Positions 43,161-52,791 of a stretch of DNA of 64,000 nt are shown here, one piece after another. Each line of letters starts with the position of its first letter. The stretch's first letter is position 1. The DNA comes from JBBSBY01 sp038205805. GTDB taxonomy: Bacteria; Desulfobacterota; Desulfomonilia; Desulfomonilales; Desulfomonilaceae. The position numbers and the translations under genes were made by a program. Below the pieces are notes generated by a model, which was not told where the DNA came from, searched no databases, and was given only the letters and a program-made list of their open reading frames with translations. Location: assembly GCA_038205805.1 (NCBI GenBank), contig JBBRBO010000003.1, positions 1 through 64,000 on the forward strand, given 5' to 3'.

Positions 43161-45050
43161 TTATTCTCGCCAACGTTTACGATTGAAGCGCCACCTGAGG
43201 AGTGGCTCGAGGAGTAAGAAGAACGCACACGCCAAAATAGAACCCCAAAAATATCCCGGCATTCGCGAATTCCTGAACAGCGTTATGGTGACGGATTCTT
43301 GACGCGCAGGCCCCGTTCCTTGGACGCCGCTACCCCCTTCGCCACGCACCAGAAGCTTGTAGTCGCCTGCCTTGGCGACACGCATATGAGACGAAAACAC
43401 GCTTGAACCTTCATTCCAAGTGCCGTCTTCATCTGCTCCGTGATAGAAGTAGAGGTCATGATTCACCTCGTTGACAACCTTGTCATCGGGTGTCACTAGG
43501 CCCACATCTACGCCGAGCCATGAATTGTTCACCGGCGCCTTGCCCACGACCCGCAGGACCTCACCATTTTTGGCTACCGTAAAAGGTACGCTTGTATAGC
43601 CCGCCTTGTACTGCTCAGCCGTCACGGTGTCGCTCAGAACCTGTTTTTCGACACCGGCCGCCGCGTAGATGAGAAGCAGCACGTTAAGCGCGAGAAAAAT
43701 CGCCCCTATCTTCCAGAGGTTTCTGAGCCATGGCGCGGCCACATACGGCTGACAAGGGTGAATACCCAGCGGGGTGGGGATTGCCCAATCCGGCGGCGCT
43801 GCGCTTTGCATTTGTCCATTGGTGACGTACGTGCCCCGAAAGAGTTCCACCTCGTTTCCGGTGATTTCGTAGTCCACACAATGGGGCGGATGAATAAATA
43901 ACGTATATTGAGTGCTCTCTCCTGTCACCGCGCGCCAAGGGAGGGCTCCGTCCACCCATCGCAAAATCGCAATACCGGTCTCGAAGAGCTGAAATTTCTC
44001 GCCGCCGATTTGCACTCGCGTTTTGCGTCCAGCTGACTCAGGGTAGCGAAAATGCGTATGAGTCACCTCTGAGAGGACAAAATGGCCGCTTTCCTCACTG
44101 AGGCGCTTATAACCGGCAGCGGGATTATAGAGAATGTATTCTCGCGAGGAGTATTCCAGCCCCTCATCCTGAGCGACATAGACCATGCGGCCCATGACCC
44201 CGTAAACGACGCCGTCGAACTCGAGTTTCACACCGACACCGAAGGTGAAGATCGGCGCGTCCCCAGTGTTGAGCCCCACGACGCGAGTTTCCGCTCCGTC
44301 AAGCTCTAGGGCGGCGCCGCAGGCTGCGCACACGACCATCTTGGTGTTATCGACCCGCTTACCCTCCCAGGGCTTTCCGCAGTTGACGCACTGGATCAGC
44401 TCGCTCTGTTTGGCTTCAGCTTCCGAGCGAGCGAGAGACTTCGGCGCAGCGGACTTCAGGTTGACGATACGGCCCCAGAAAGCCTTAGGCGCCCCTTGAG
44501 AGTCGTACTCGAGCCCAAAGGAGTTTGCGCCGTCCATGGAGGCGCCGTCCACGTACGGGTAGGTGTCGCCAAGCTCCACAAGGAAGGGAATCTGACCTTC
44601 GCCGCCTATGCACTTGGCGTAACCGATTTCTTCCACGACCGCGGTCTTGTCATCCAGGGTAATTTCCGAGCCCGCTTTAATGGAGTCAAAACTCGGGGGC
44701 AAGTTCTTGAGGGTAAGGGGTCGCTCGATGAAAAGTTCACCCTCGTCTTCCGTGAGCCACAGCAGGCTTCCATCTTCTTGTTCTATGAACCACTCGTGCC
44801 AAAAACCGGAATCGTGCTCGTAGGTAAGCCGGCCGAGTACTGCGAAAGGCTTGCCTGCCAACTTGCCGTACGCCCCTACCTTGAATCGCGGAGACTGAGG
44901 AAGATCTAGTGACTTGTTACCCGCTCGTAAGGCTGATTCCTTATCCCAGTACAATGCGGTCTTACAGTAGTCGCACACCTTCATCAGAATGCCGGGATTA
45001 GTTACGGCATTCTCTGCGCCGCATGAGGGACAGCGAAATTCTCTTTCCAT
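43161..45050 (-). CDS. DUF4178 double-domain zinc-ribbon membrane protein
   Basis: A 629-residue protein. An N-terminal zinc ribbon (FRCPSCGAEN with VCDYCK) is followed by a DUF4178 domain (FKVGAYGKLAGKPFAVLGRL ... WFIEQEDGSLLWL). A second zinc ribbon (CVNCGKPWEGK with CAACG) precedes a second DUF4178 domain (FGVGVKLEFDGVVYGVMGRM ... EYILYNPAAGYKRL). Two transmembrane helices lie near residues 445-465 and 600-620. The duplication of ribbon plus DUF4178 is plain in the sequence. It is the first gene of the operon with the small protein and the spermidine-synthase-like protein. Function unknown. Confidence 0.85.
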   Translation of the reverse strand: MEREFRCPSCGAENAVTNPGILMKVCDYCKTALYWDKESALRAGNKSLDLPQSPRFKVGAYGKLAGKPFAVLGRLTYEHDSGFWHEWFIEQEDGSLLWLTEDEGELFIERPLTLKNLPPSFDSIKAGSEITLDDKTAVVEEIGYAKCIGGEGQIPFLVELGDTYPYVDGASMDGANSFGLEYDSQGAPKAFWGRIVNLKSAAPKSLARSEAEAKQSELIQCVNCGKPWEGKRVDNTKMVVCAACGAALELDGAETRVVGLNTGDAPIFTFGVGVKLEFDGVVYGVMGRMVYVAQDEGLEYSSREYILYNPAAGYKRLSEESGHFVLSEVTHTHFRYPESAGRKTRVQIGGEKFQLFETGIAILRWVDGALPWRAVTGESTQYTLFIHPPHCVDYEITGNEVELFRGTYVTNGQMQSAAPPDWAIPTPLGIHPCQPYVAAPWLRNLWKIGAIFLALNVLLLIYAAAGVEKQVLSDTVTAEQYKAGYTSVPFTVAKNGEVLRVVGKAPVNNSWLGVDVGLVTPDDKVVNEVNHDLYFYHGADEDGTWNEGSSVFSSHMRVAKAGDYKLLVRGEGGSGVQGTGPARQESVTITLFRNSRMPGYFWGSILACAFFLLLEPLLRWRFNRKRWRE

Positions 45051-45117
45051 TCATCACGCCTATGTGTCGTGCCGGCGGGGCGGGAGCAAGTTGGGATCTA
45101 GCCCTTAACCCCGAGGA

Positions 45118-45927
45118 TTATTTCTCACCAAGCTCTTCCCCACGCATCGCGGCGGCTTCCACAACGTCCATAAGGATACCCCTGAGTCCCGCTTGTTCCA
45201 TCACCTGTATGCCTGCAATGGTGGTACCACCGGGAGATGTAATACGGTCCTTGAGTTCACTGAAGGAAGCGCTCTCATCGGTGGCCATACTAGCGGCGCC
45301 CAAAAAAGTCTGGACCGTCAGCTTGCGGGCCGTGACTCTATCGAGACCGAGGTTGACGGCGCCGTCGGTAAACGCCTCCATCATCACGAAGATATAACCG
45401 GGACCGCTTCCGGACAAGGCGGTCACCGCATTCATGAGCTTTTCGTCCACTTTCACTACTGGACCCACGCAGGAAAGCAGGTCCGCTGCCGCTTCCAGGT
45501 CCGTGTCCGTTGCGGCGCCCGCTTTGCACACCGCCGTAACTCCGCGCTGGATCATGGCTGCGGCGTTTGGCATGCTGCGAATCAGCTTACATTGCGGTCC
45601 GGTCAGAGCCAGCATGGAGTCCGTGGTCACACCCGCTGCAATGGAGATTACAAGCGTATTTTCATGCAGAACGTCCTTGAGGGACCCAAGAACCGCAGGC
45701 AGTATCTGCGGCTTGACCGCTAGAATGAGAAACTCCGTCTCGTCGGTCACCACGGATGTTGTAGATTGCGCCGACTCGACGCCGTAGCGCTCCTGAAGCG
45801 AATGAACACGAGCGCTATCCACGTCATAGACCGTGATCTCGACGTCGTTTGGGCCTGCCGATTCAGCCAAGCCCTTTATGAGCGCCGTTCCCATGTTACC
45901 TGCGCCTAGTATAGCAATTTTTCTCAA
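45118..45927 (-). CDS. proC: Pyrroline-5-carboxylate reductase
   Basis: A 269-residue enzyme that reduces pyrroline-5-carboxylate to proline with NAD(P)H. The N-terminus RKIAILGAGNMGTALIKGL is the Rossmann loop. Later motifs are AVKPQILPAVL, SMPNAAAMIQRGVTAV and the C-terminal signature SPGGTTIAGIQVMEQAGLRG. The frame is open far upstream, but the normal length and an AGAGGAG ribosome site 7 bases upstream set a TTG start at 45927. Arginine would begin the sequence after Met. Confidence 0.93.
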   Translation of the reverse strand: MRKIAILGAGNMGTALIKGLAESAGPNDVEITVYDVDSARVHSLQERYGVESAQSTTSVVTDETEFLILAVKPQILPAVLGSLKDVLHENTLVISIAAGVTTDSMLALTGPQCKLIRSMPNAAAMIQRGVTAVCKAGAATDTDLEAAADLLSCVGPVVKVDEKLMNAVTALSGSGPGYIFVMMEAFTDGAVNLGLDRVTARKLTVQTFLGAASMATDESASFSELKDRITSPGGTTIAGIQVMEQAGLRGILMDVVEAAAMRGEELGEK

Positions 45928-46628
45928 AGGCCGCTCCTCTTTAATGGAATGTATATAGGAGTAAACGAATGTGGTGTCGGTGTCATGTACACGTGTCCGT
46001 GCATGACGAATTGCCGCATCCGGCAGTGCGGTCGTTTTGACCCGCCGATATGTCGGCTCATGGGGCGAATAGGCCCGCGAGCGTACGGCGCTCATGGCTG
46101 AGCAGATCAGCGCCTTTGGGAGTTACGGGTCAGTTTGGCCCATCACGGATGGTGTCTCCCAAAGACCCACGCACCCACGCACCCACGCCCAGGGATAGGC
46201 TGTCGCACGTGACATTCGACGCTCCCAATGCGGGCGTCCACACTACACCTGCGTGTTTCAGGCCTACGCACGGTAGTCGTGAAGTGGGCCTGAATATCCC
46301 TTCGGCTCGAAATCTCGTCCTAGTGGTGGACGTATCTCTATATACCATGCGTGTCTGCGTGAAGACAACGCTATTCCTCAATGGAGACGCCGGACAGGCG
46401 TTCCTCTCCACGGGTGCAAGCGCCGTCGGAAGCTCGTATTAGGAATCACGATAACGCTCATAGACAATTGCGATTCTTGCGGGTAGAATCGCCCTTTAAC
46501 GACGGAATCGCTTGGCTCATTTCAGTCCGCGACCATGCGCTTTGGGAAGTTTACTCCGACGCCTAGCTCAACGAGCTGCTCGTAGAGGCCGCATGTTTAT
46601 GCAAACACAACTCTCACCAGGAGCTTTT
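45928..46628. other. Divergent non-coding region between proC and yedF
   Basis: I see no gene. It holds a short tandem run of CCCACGCA-type units (46165-46192) and an inverted pair TTCAGGCC/GGCCTGAA near 46258 and 46288. Upstream frames on both strands lack family matches. Confidence 0.4.
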
Positions 46629-47243
46629 ATGTCCGAAATACGCACACTGGATTGTCGTGGGTTACTCTGCCCACAACCTGTCCTGGAAACCAAACGAAGC
46701 CTTGAAGCGCATGGAGTTCCACCCTTACGAGTGCTTGTGGATAATCCCACGTCCAAAGAGAACGTGGCTCGGTTTGCGGCCAATCAGGGTATGGACTGTG
46801 AAGTAGAAGAGAGCGCCGCCGGATACGCGATCCTTATACACTCCCGAGATGTTGTGATGTCCTCCGGGGGCCACACACCTGCACAGACTCTCCGGGCGCA
46901 AACCGGTGGTCTAGCGCTTTACCTTTCACATGATCGGCTGGGGAACGGCGACCCCGAATTGGGCGCTCAGCTCGTGCGCGGCTTTCTCCGTACCTGGCTC
47001 GATATGGATGAACTGCCCTGGCGCATTATCTGTATCAATGCCGGCGTGAAGCTCACCACCACGGATTCGGAAGCCGCTGAAGCCTTGAGTCTGCTGGAAA
47101 GCAAGGGGGTGGAAGTGCTCTCCTGCGGCACGTGTCTGGAGAGATTCGGCATCGCGGATAAGCTTCAGGTGGGCCGTGTGTCCAATATGTATGAAATCAT
47201 CGACACCATGCGACAGGCGGTAAAGGTAATTTCACCATCATGA
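46629..47243 (+). CDS. yedF: Sulfurtransferase-like selenium metabolism protein YedF
   Basis: A 204-residue protein. The N-terminal TusA domain (residues 5-75) has RTLDCRGLLCPQPVLETK with the C-P-x-P active-site motif. The C-terminal DsrE-like domain (about 95-200) has LYLSHDRLGNGDPELGAQL and GVEVLSCGTCLERFG. This two-domain order is that of YedF proteins linked to selenium metabolism (TIGR03527). An AGGAG site lies 5 bases before the ATG. The window has no selD, selA or selenoprotein gene that I can see. Confidence 0.88.
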   Translation: MSEIRTLDCRGLLCPQPVLETKRSLEAHGVPPLRVLVDNPTSKENVARFAANQGMDCEVEESAAGYAILIHSRDVVMSSGGHTPAQTLRAQTGGLALYLSHDRLGNGDPELGAQLVRGFLRTWLDMDELPWRIICINAGVKLTTTDSEAAEALSLLESKGVEVLSCGTCLERFGIADKLQVGRVSNMYEIIDTMRQAVKVISPS

Positions 47244-47766
47244 GGGATTCCCAAGACTGTGGTCAAGATCGCCGCCTATTGGCTATTGGTCGAGGTGGGG
47301 TGCATAGAAACGGACGTTTCTCGTCCGGCCGCTTGAGCGCGTAACTAGGTTCGAGTAGCGCTACGACCTTCCGACAGTCGTACGTGTGGTAACCGCTCAG
47401 CCGTCAATTATTTTAGGGGCACGAAAGCGCCATCATCTTTATTGCTGCAGAAGTATGGAACGTAAGCCATAATGTCACCGCGCCACACCCAAAATTGTCA
47501 GAGCCGTCAAGTATCTTGGCGCCCGTGGCTGACTTGCTCAGACGCCTATCTGTTGACTTCCCCATCTCAAGTGACGCTTTTGGACACTTCGATGTCGCAT
47601 GGAAGGTTTAGGCTCAGGGGGGACCCGGTGTTAGCGCCCCTTGAGTGAATAAGATTCCCTGGAATGGATATTGCTACTCCTACAATGAAAAACAAATGCG
47701 CCGACACCGTTTACGACCGTCCTCTGCACGGCCGAGTACATTCTTCCCAAGAAAAAGGAGACTATC
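47244..47766. other. Non-coding region upstream of the pilin gene
   Basis: No gene is visible on either strand. Its right end contains a sigma-54-type promoter at 47659-47675, described separately; the rest holds nothing I can name. Confidence 0.45.
47659..47675 (+). promoter_or_regulatory. Sigma-54 (RpoN) type promoter of the pilin gene
   Basis: CTGGAATGGATATTGCT matches the -24/-12 consensus with GG and GC exactly ten bases apart and the TTGCT end intact. The start would lie near 47686, giving a leader of about 80 bases. RpoN control with PilR is known for pilA in Pseudomonas and Geobacter. Confidence 0.65.
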
Positions 47767-48324
47767 GTGTTATCCAAGTTCAAGAACGTGAAAGGCTTTA
47801 CGCTCATCGAACTCATGGTCGTCGTGGCCATTATCGGAATCATCTTGGCAATCGCCATCCCCTATTATGTGGCGTATAAGAGAACAGCATGTGACCGCTC
47901 CGCAACAGGCGACATTTCGAGATTGGGCGCCTCTCTGGAAAGACTCGGTAACGAACTCGTAGACCTCAACTGCTCCTCGTTGGAAGTGGCTGCTACCAGC
48001 GTTGACCTTGCTTGGCTGGTAGGCCCCTATTATGGATGGGGTGGGTCCACGCGCAAATGTACCGTGCTTATTCTCGGCGACGCCGCGAACCGAATTGCAA
48101 GCGCTTGCGCCATTAAAGGCAGCCAACCTGTCGCCGGTAGCCGTTATATTTACCGCCAGACCCTCGGCGGTGGAACCGACCTTCCCGCCATCACAGGAAC
48201 CTGCACGGGCACCGAGTACGGCGGTCGTGGTCAAACCTGCTACACCGCGAGTATGGTCAGCACGGCGAACTGTGCTCTTGCCGCTCCGGGCGGTGCGGAT
48301 TGCGCCACATTGTCCAACTTCTAA
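47767..48324 (+). CDS. pilA: Type IV major pilin-like protein, cysteine-rich
   Basis: A 185-residue type IV prepilin. The leader MLSKFKNVKG is cleaved before Phe11, which would be methylated. FTLIELMVVVAIIGIILAIA is the canonical N-terminal helix with Glu5 of the mature form. The C-terminal globular part has eight cysteines (for example RTACDRS, VDLNCSS, RKCTVL, QTCYTA), so several disulfides are possible, more than in most pilins. The start is GTG with AAGGAG 7 bases upstream. A sigma-54 promoter precedes it and a strong terminator follows. Two TMTC-like glycosyltransferase genes come next. Confidence 0.88.
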   Translation: MLSKFKNVKGFTLIELMVVVAIIGIILAIAIPYYVAYKRTACDRSATGDISRLGASLERLGNELVDLNCSSLEVAATSVDLAWLVGPYYGWGGSTRKCTVLILGDAANRIASACAIKGSQPVAGSRYIYRQTLGGGTDLPAITGTCTGTEYGGRGQTCYTASMVSTANCALAAPGGADCATLSNF

Positions 48325-48343
48325 GCGTTCGCCTTACACCATG

Positions 48344-48380
48344 AATACCCGGTCTGTCTCCGCAGTCCGGGTATTTTTAT
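48344..48380 (+). terminator. Intrinsic terminator of the pilin gene
   Basis: AATACCCGG (48344-48352) and CCGGGTATT (48367-48375) make a perfect 9-bp stem with a 14-base loop, followed by TTTAT. It lies 20 bases after the pilin stop, so the pilin is probably a single-gene transcript. Confidence 0.85.
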
Positions 48381-48577
48381 TCGCACGGCATTCAAACCCA
48401 TGAACGTGCGCGGTTTCTCGGTATCTGAGAAAGCTTAGGTCTTACATGTGCGAGCCGACTAGATACAGATACTAGCGCCAAACAATCTACGCCCGACTGT
48501 ACTCTACCTAGGTGCGGCTACCGGCCGTGTCCATTACGCCCTGGAGAGCCGAGTAGTGACTGCTATAGAATCGTGAA

Positions 48578-50614
48578 ATGAGTTCCCCCATCGAAAATGC
48601 GACCACCACAACCGAAAATCCCGCACTTAAGCGACGCTATACACATCTTTTCGCGTGCGTGGTCTTGGTCTTAGCGACTGCCGCCGTATTTTCTCCCGTG
48701 GTGAATCAAGGCTTTTCCGGATGGGATGACATACGGCTCGTCGAGGCAGTGTGGAAACCAGGCTGGGAACGCGCCTGGGCGTTGGTCACAGATATACGGT
48801 TGAGCCACAAAGCTGAGTTCTATTATAACCCTCTAAGCTTTCTTTCACTGATGGCCGATCAAGGTATCGGAGCCCATGGAGAACGGCCAAATCCTGTGGC
48901 TTCCAAGGTATTTAATCTTTTTTTTCATCTCGTCAACTGCCTACTCGTCTATTATCTGCTTGTTATCGTCACAAAGAATCCGGCGGCCTCGTTTCTCGGT
49001 AGCTTAATGTTTGCCATGCACCCTTTGCAAACAGCCACAGTAGCCTGGATTGCGGAACGAAAGAACCTGCTGGCGACGATGTTCTATGTGTCGGGGCTCA
49101 TCGTATTTATACAGACTCTGCGAAACACGCAGTATTGGCGACTCATTATCATAGTCCTTCTATTTCTCTGTAGTTTGTTGTCCAAGCCGAGCGCTGTGGT
49201 GTTTCCCATTGTCTTAGCTGCTGCGGCGATTACGATCGACAGGCGTTTGTTGGCGAAACCGCCCATTTGGGGCTGCATTGTGGTGTGCCTCGTGATTTCC
49301 GTGGCGTGGGGCTTGTATGTCATGTCGACAGAGATAGTCCTGCCGGGTATGCTGCCTTCACCTATGTACCGGCCGCTCATCGCATCCGGAGCAATATGGT
49401 TTTATCTTTCCAAACTTGTTTTTCCCTTTGACTTGGCGCCTATATACCCGAAATGGAAGATCTGGCCTAATCTGTATCTCTTCATTGCGCTTCTGGTCGC
49501 CTCGACCAGTCTGCTAGCGGCTACTGTGTATTTCAGCCGACGTATCAATCGCTGGGCGCTCTTCGGCGGTTTCTTTTTTCTACTGAATCTCAGTCTCGTA
49601 ACCGGCCTCTTTCCTTTCGGGTATATAAATCACTCATATGTTGCGGATCATTTTATCTATTTACCGATGGTGGGAATCAGCATAATCATAGCCGTCGGAA
49701 CGCGGGCTTTTCTTACACGATATGGCGAAAACTCACGGTATGGGCGAATTTTCTTAGCCGGCATGGCCCTGTGGGTTACGTTCTTAGGAGCGCTTACTTT
49801 TCGGCAGACACACCTGTGGTCCAATCCTTCGACCGTATGGCAAACCGCCCTAGAAAAGAACCCTACGTCCGTTGCGGCCTTCAACAACTTGGGCGTCCTG
49901 AAGCTGGACAAGGGCGACCTGGACACCGCCGAATCTATGTTTCTCAAAGCCGCCGAGTTGGCGCCGTTTCTCGATTCCCCGCAACTGAACTTGGGAAACG
50001 TTTACCTGCAAAGGAAAGACTACAAACGTGCAGAAACGGCGTTCAAGCGAGCCGTCAAACTCGAAACAACAGCGTCCTCCGCATATGTAATGCTCGGGAG
50101 AATTCTCAGACAGCAGGGTAAGAATCAGGAGACCTTTAAGCTTTTCGAGGATGTTCTTCAACGCAACCCGAACTTCGCACAGGTTCACAATGAGCTGGGA
50201 CTTTCGTATTATAATGACGGTAAAGAAGAGGAAGCGGTGAAAGAGTTTCGCAAGGCTATCGAGCTGGCTCCCTTTCTACCGGATCCATATTACCAGTATG
50301 GGGCCATATTGCTGAGCCGAGGCCACGTGGATGAAGCTATCGCCCTGTTGGAGAAAAGCCTGAAGTTTTCCACACGCACCGAGACGCTGAACGTGCTGGG
50401 CGCCGCGTACGCTCACAAGGGGCGATTTGACGCAGCCCTTTTGGCATTTCAGCGGGCGTTCACGTTGCAGCCTGACTTCCCCGGCCTCAGGGACAATATA
50501 GCCAATGCGCTCATGGACAATAACCGATACACTGAAGCGGAACAGTTCTGCGCCGGGGCAGCGATACAGGGTAAGCCATGTAAGGAAGACACCGTGAGTC
50601 GGTTTAAGCGCTGA
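48578..50614 (+). CDS. TMTC-like GT-C membrane protein with TPR tail, first copy
   Basis: A 678-residue protein. The N-terminal part (about 20-420) has roughly 10-12 membrane helices and the features of GT-C enzymes of the TMTC/O-mannosyltransferase type: FSGWDD in the first outer loop (Asp50/Asp51 as likely metal or catalytic acid) and MHPLQTATVAWIAERKNLLATM. The C-terminal 240 residues form tetratricopeptide repeats (for example AAFNNLGVLKLDKGDLDTAES, YVMLGRILRQQGKNQETF). It would transfer a sugar from a lipid donor to a protein on the periplasmic side; eukaryotic TMTC proteins do this with mannose. The next gene is a paralogue. Confidence 0.78.
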   Translation: MSSPIENATTTTENPALKRRYTHLFACVVLVLATAAVFSPVVNQGFSGWDDIRLVEAVWKPGWERAWALVTDIRLSHKAEFYYNPLSFLSLMADQGIGAHGERPNPVASKVFNLFFHLVNCLLVYYLLVIVTKNPAASFLGSLMFAMHPLQTATVAWIAERKNLLATMFYVSGLIVFIQTLRNTQYWRLIIIVLLFLCSLLSKPSAVVFPIVLAAAAITIDRRLLAKPPIWGCIVVCLVISVAWGLYVMSTEIVLPGMLPSPMYRPLIASGAIWFYLSKLVFPFDLAPIYPKWKIWPNLYLFIALLVASTSLLAATVYFSRRINRWALFGGFFFLLNLSLVTGLFPFGYINHSYVADHFIYLPMVGISIIIAVGTRAFLTRYGENSRYGRIFLAGMALWVTFLGALTFRQTHLWSNPSTVWQTALEKNPTSVAAFNNLGVLKLDKGDLDTAESMFLKAAELAPFLDSPQLNLGNVYLQRKDYKRAETAFKRAVKLETTASSAYVMLGRILRQQGKNQETFKLFEDVLQRNPNFAQVHNELGLSYYNDGKEEEAVKEFRKAIELAPFLPDPYYQYGAILLSRGHVDEAIALLEKSLKFSTRTETLNVLGAAYAHKGRFDAALLAFQRAFTLQPDFPGLRDNIANALMDNNRYTEAEQFCAGAAIQGKPCKEDTVSRFKR

Positions 50615-50833
50615 AACGTGTCCCTCAGGATGGACTACCTGAACGTACTTTAGTCAGCCCGCTTTCCTATCGAATTAGAAACATTTACATGTAAAATATC
50701 CACCAAAAAACCCGTGTGTAACAACCGCTCTACGTTAAAAATGCACGCCGGTAGTGGACACGAGATATTCTCCCGTCGTAAAGTCTAGTGTACGTGAACC
50801 TCATCCACATTTCCACACGAACGAGATACATGA
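50615..50833. promoter_or_regulatory. Gap between TMTC-like genes with a palindrome
   Basis: The gap holds a perfect 12-base palindrome, TTTACATGTAAA (50684-50695), that could be a dimeric regulator site. No other feature is seen. Confidence 0.25.
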
Positions 50834-52615
50834 ATGACTGATACCGCCCGCATGTCTACCCGCTCGATCATCGTATACTGCTTCATCGGCCTGTTTGCGG
50901 TGGTGTTCTTCGTGTTTCTCCCCAGCGTAGCAAACGATTTTGTGGATTGGGACGACTACGCGTTTGTCCTTGATAACCCAAATATCAAGTCAATTACCCC
51001 AACTACGCTGTGGTGGATGCTGACCACCTCGTATGCGGGGGTGTGGCACCCGCTCACGTGGTTTTCTCACGCGCTGGACGTCTCGTTATGGGGCATGAAC
51101 CCGTCTCCCCAGCGGCTGGAGAGCATACTTCTGCACTGCTTCAACATTGTGCTGTTCGCGTGGATAGCCTTGGGCCTGTTCGCTCTTTGGGAACGCAATA
51201 ATCCCCAAGGACACTTCTTTACCCTGTCGGCGCGGCTTGTGGCGGCTTTCGGAGTGGCCCTTCTCTTCGGTGTGCATCCGCTTCGCGTGGAATCCGTCGT
51301 CTGGATCGCCGAACGCAAGGACGTGCTGTGCGCCTTTTTTTTCTTGCTGAGTGTGAGTTTCTACATAAGATATTTTCAGGCGCCCGCAAAGAGTAGTTGG
51401 TACGCGGCTCTTGTTTGCCATGCCTTGGCGCTGCTCGCTAAACCTATGGCCGTCACACTGCCCCTTGTACTCCTCTTGATTGACTACTTTCCGGGTCGCG
51501 TGTTGACGCGCTCGACCTGGACCCGCCAGGTGATGAGCAAACTGCCGTTCTTTGTCCTCAGCGCCGCCGCAATCGCCATGAACATGTACGCCACCAGTGG
51601 GCGTACAGTGCCTCTCGATTACGTGCCCCCGATTATACGTATTATGAACGCCTCGTATGCGGTGTGGTTTTACATCCGGCAATCGCTTTGGCCGGGTGAT
51701 TTATTGCCGCTGTATCAGATGGATCGGGGGCTCGACTACTTCTCTCTTCCATACGTATTGTCGCTGGCCGCAATCGTAGCGGTTACCGGAGCCGCCATTT
51801 GGCGCACCACACGGCGGGACCCGATATGGCTGGCGGCTTGGCTATACTTTCTGGTCACGCTGACGCCCGCGCTGGGGTTTTTTATGTCGTATAGGCATTC
51901 AATGGCGGATCGGTACACGTATTTGCCTACCATGGGACTGTGGCTCTTGCTCACGGCAGGTATCGCCGCATCGCTGACGCGCCTGTCTCACGGAAAATGG
52001 AACCGTGCGGCGGCGCCGGTCGCGATAGCGCTCATTGCCGCGTTCGCATTCGTGTATGCGCAGCATACGCGCTCTCAAATCGGGGTCTGGAAGAATAGCG
52101 AAACCTTGTGGTCGTACATCCTCAACCGAGCGGAATATGTGCCGGACATCGCCTATTTCGGCATGGCCCAGGTTCTCGAACAGAGAGGGGAACGGGCGGA
52201 GGCGTTACGCTACTACAAGGTGGCGGCGCAATTGACGCCCAAGGACGTCAAGTACCAAACGAAATACGCCGTTACTTTGGCCAATGCGGGGGAGAAAGAA
52301 GCAGCCATAGACATCCTGCGCATACTCGAACAAATGGACCAGCGGGACCCCGCTGTGCAAATCGGTGAAGGCCGGATTATGTTTGCATTAAGCGACTGGG
52401 ACGCTGCCGTTGCACACTTTTCGCACGCATTGGACACTGATCCGCTCAATAGTCCGGCAGCGGCCTTTCTCGTAGCTACATATTTGAAAAAGGGAGACAT
52501 CGCTTCGGCCAAGCGTATCTATGTATCAACCAAAGCCAAGGGTGTGAGCTTCCCTTTCAACCTGGATTCGGCGCTTTCAGACGCCGGGTCCGCCGCTTCA
52601 TCCCTAGAGCGTTGA
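50834..52615 (+). CDS. TMTC-like GT-C membrane protein with TPR tail, second copy
   Basis: A 593-residue paralogue of the preceding protein. It has FVDWDDYAFVLDNPNI (Asp40/Asp41), the long loop WHPLTWFSHALDVSLWG, GVHPLRVESVVWIAERKDVL and about 10-12 membrane helices to residue 410. A shorter TPR region follows (AYFGMAQVLEQRGERAEALRY; YQTKYAVTLANAGEKEAAID). The shared HPL-x4-VAWIAERK/VVWIAERKD motif shows the common family. Located just after the pilin gene; pilin O-glycosylation is a plausible role but only inferred. Confidence 0.78.
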   Translation: MTDTARMSTRSIIVYCFIGLFAVVFFVFLPSVANDFVDWDDYAFVLDNPNIKSITPTTLWWMLTTSYAGVWHPLTWFSHALDVSLWGMNPSPQRLESILLHCFNIVLFAWIALGLFALWERNNPQGHFFTLSARLVAAFGVALLFGVHPLRVESVVWIAERKDVLCAFFFLLSVSFYIRYFQAPAKSSWYAALVCHALALLAKPMAVTLPLVLLLIDYFPGRVLTRSTWTRQVMSKLPFFVLSAAAIAMNMYATSGRTVPLDYVPPIIRIMNASYAVWFYIRQSLWPGDLLPLYQMDRGLDYFSLPYVLSLAAIVAVTGAAIWRTTRRDPIWLAAWLYFLVTLTPALGFFMSYRHSMADRYTYLPTMGLWLLLTAGIAASLTRLSHGKWNRAAAPVAIALIAAFAFVYAQHTRSQIGVWKNSETLWSYILNRAEYVPDIAYFGMAQVLEQRGERAEALRYYKVAAQLTPKDVKYQTKYAVTLANAGEKEAAIDILRILEQMDQRDPAVQIGEGRIMFALSDWDAAVAHFSHALDTDPLNSPAAAFLVATYLKKGDIASAKRIYVSTKAKGVSFPFNLDSALSDAGSAASSLER

Positions 52616-52791
52616 TGGGAATGAGGTGAAGCCAAATGCGATGGTTCTAGGGGAGCCATTGGATTGTGCGGTATTACGATGAGGGCGGACGGCGAGGAAT
52701 TGACACTCTTTCTAATCTGATCTTGAAATTCCAAGAAAGGGCCTATCGACTGAATTGTGAAGCAATACGCATAACCGGTAGTTAGCTTCGC

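Noticed and set aside
46165..46192. Short tandem CCCACGCA-like run as a CRISPR or VNTR
   Set aside because: Units are only about 8-10 bases, imperfect and without spacers; it is simple low-complexity sequence.
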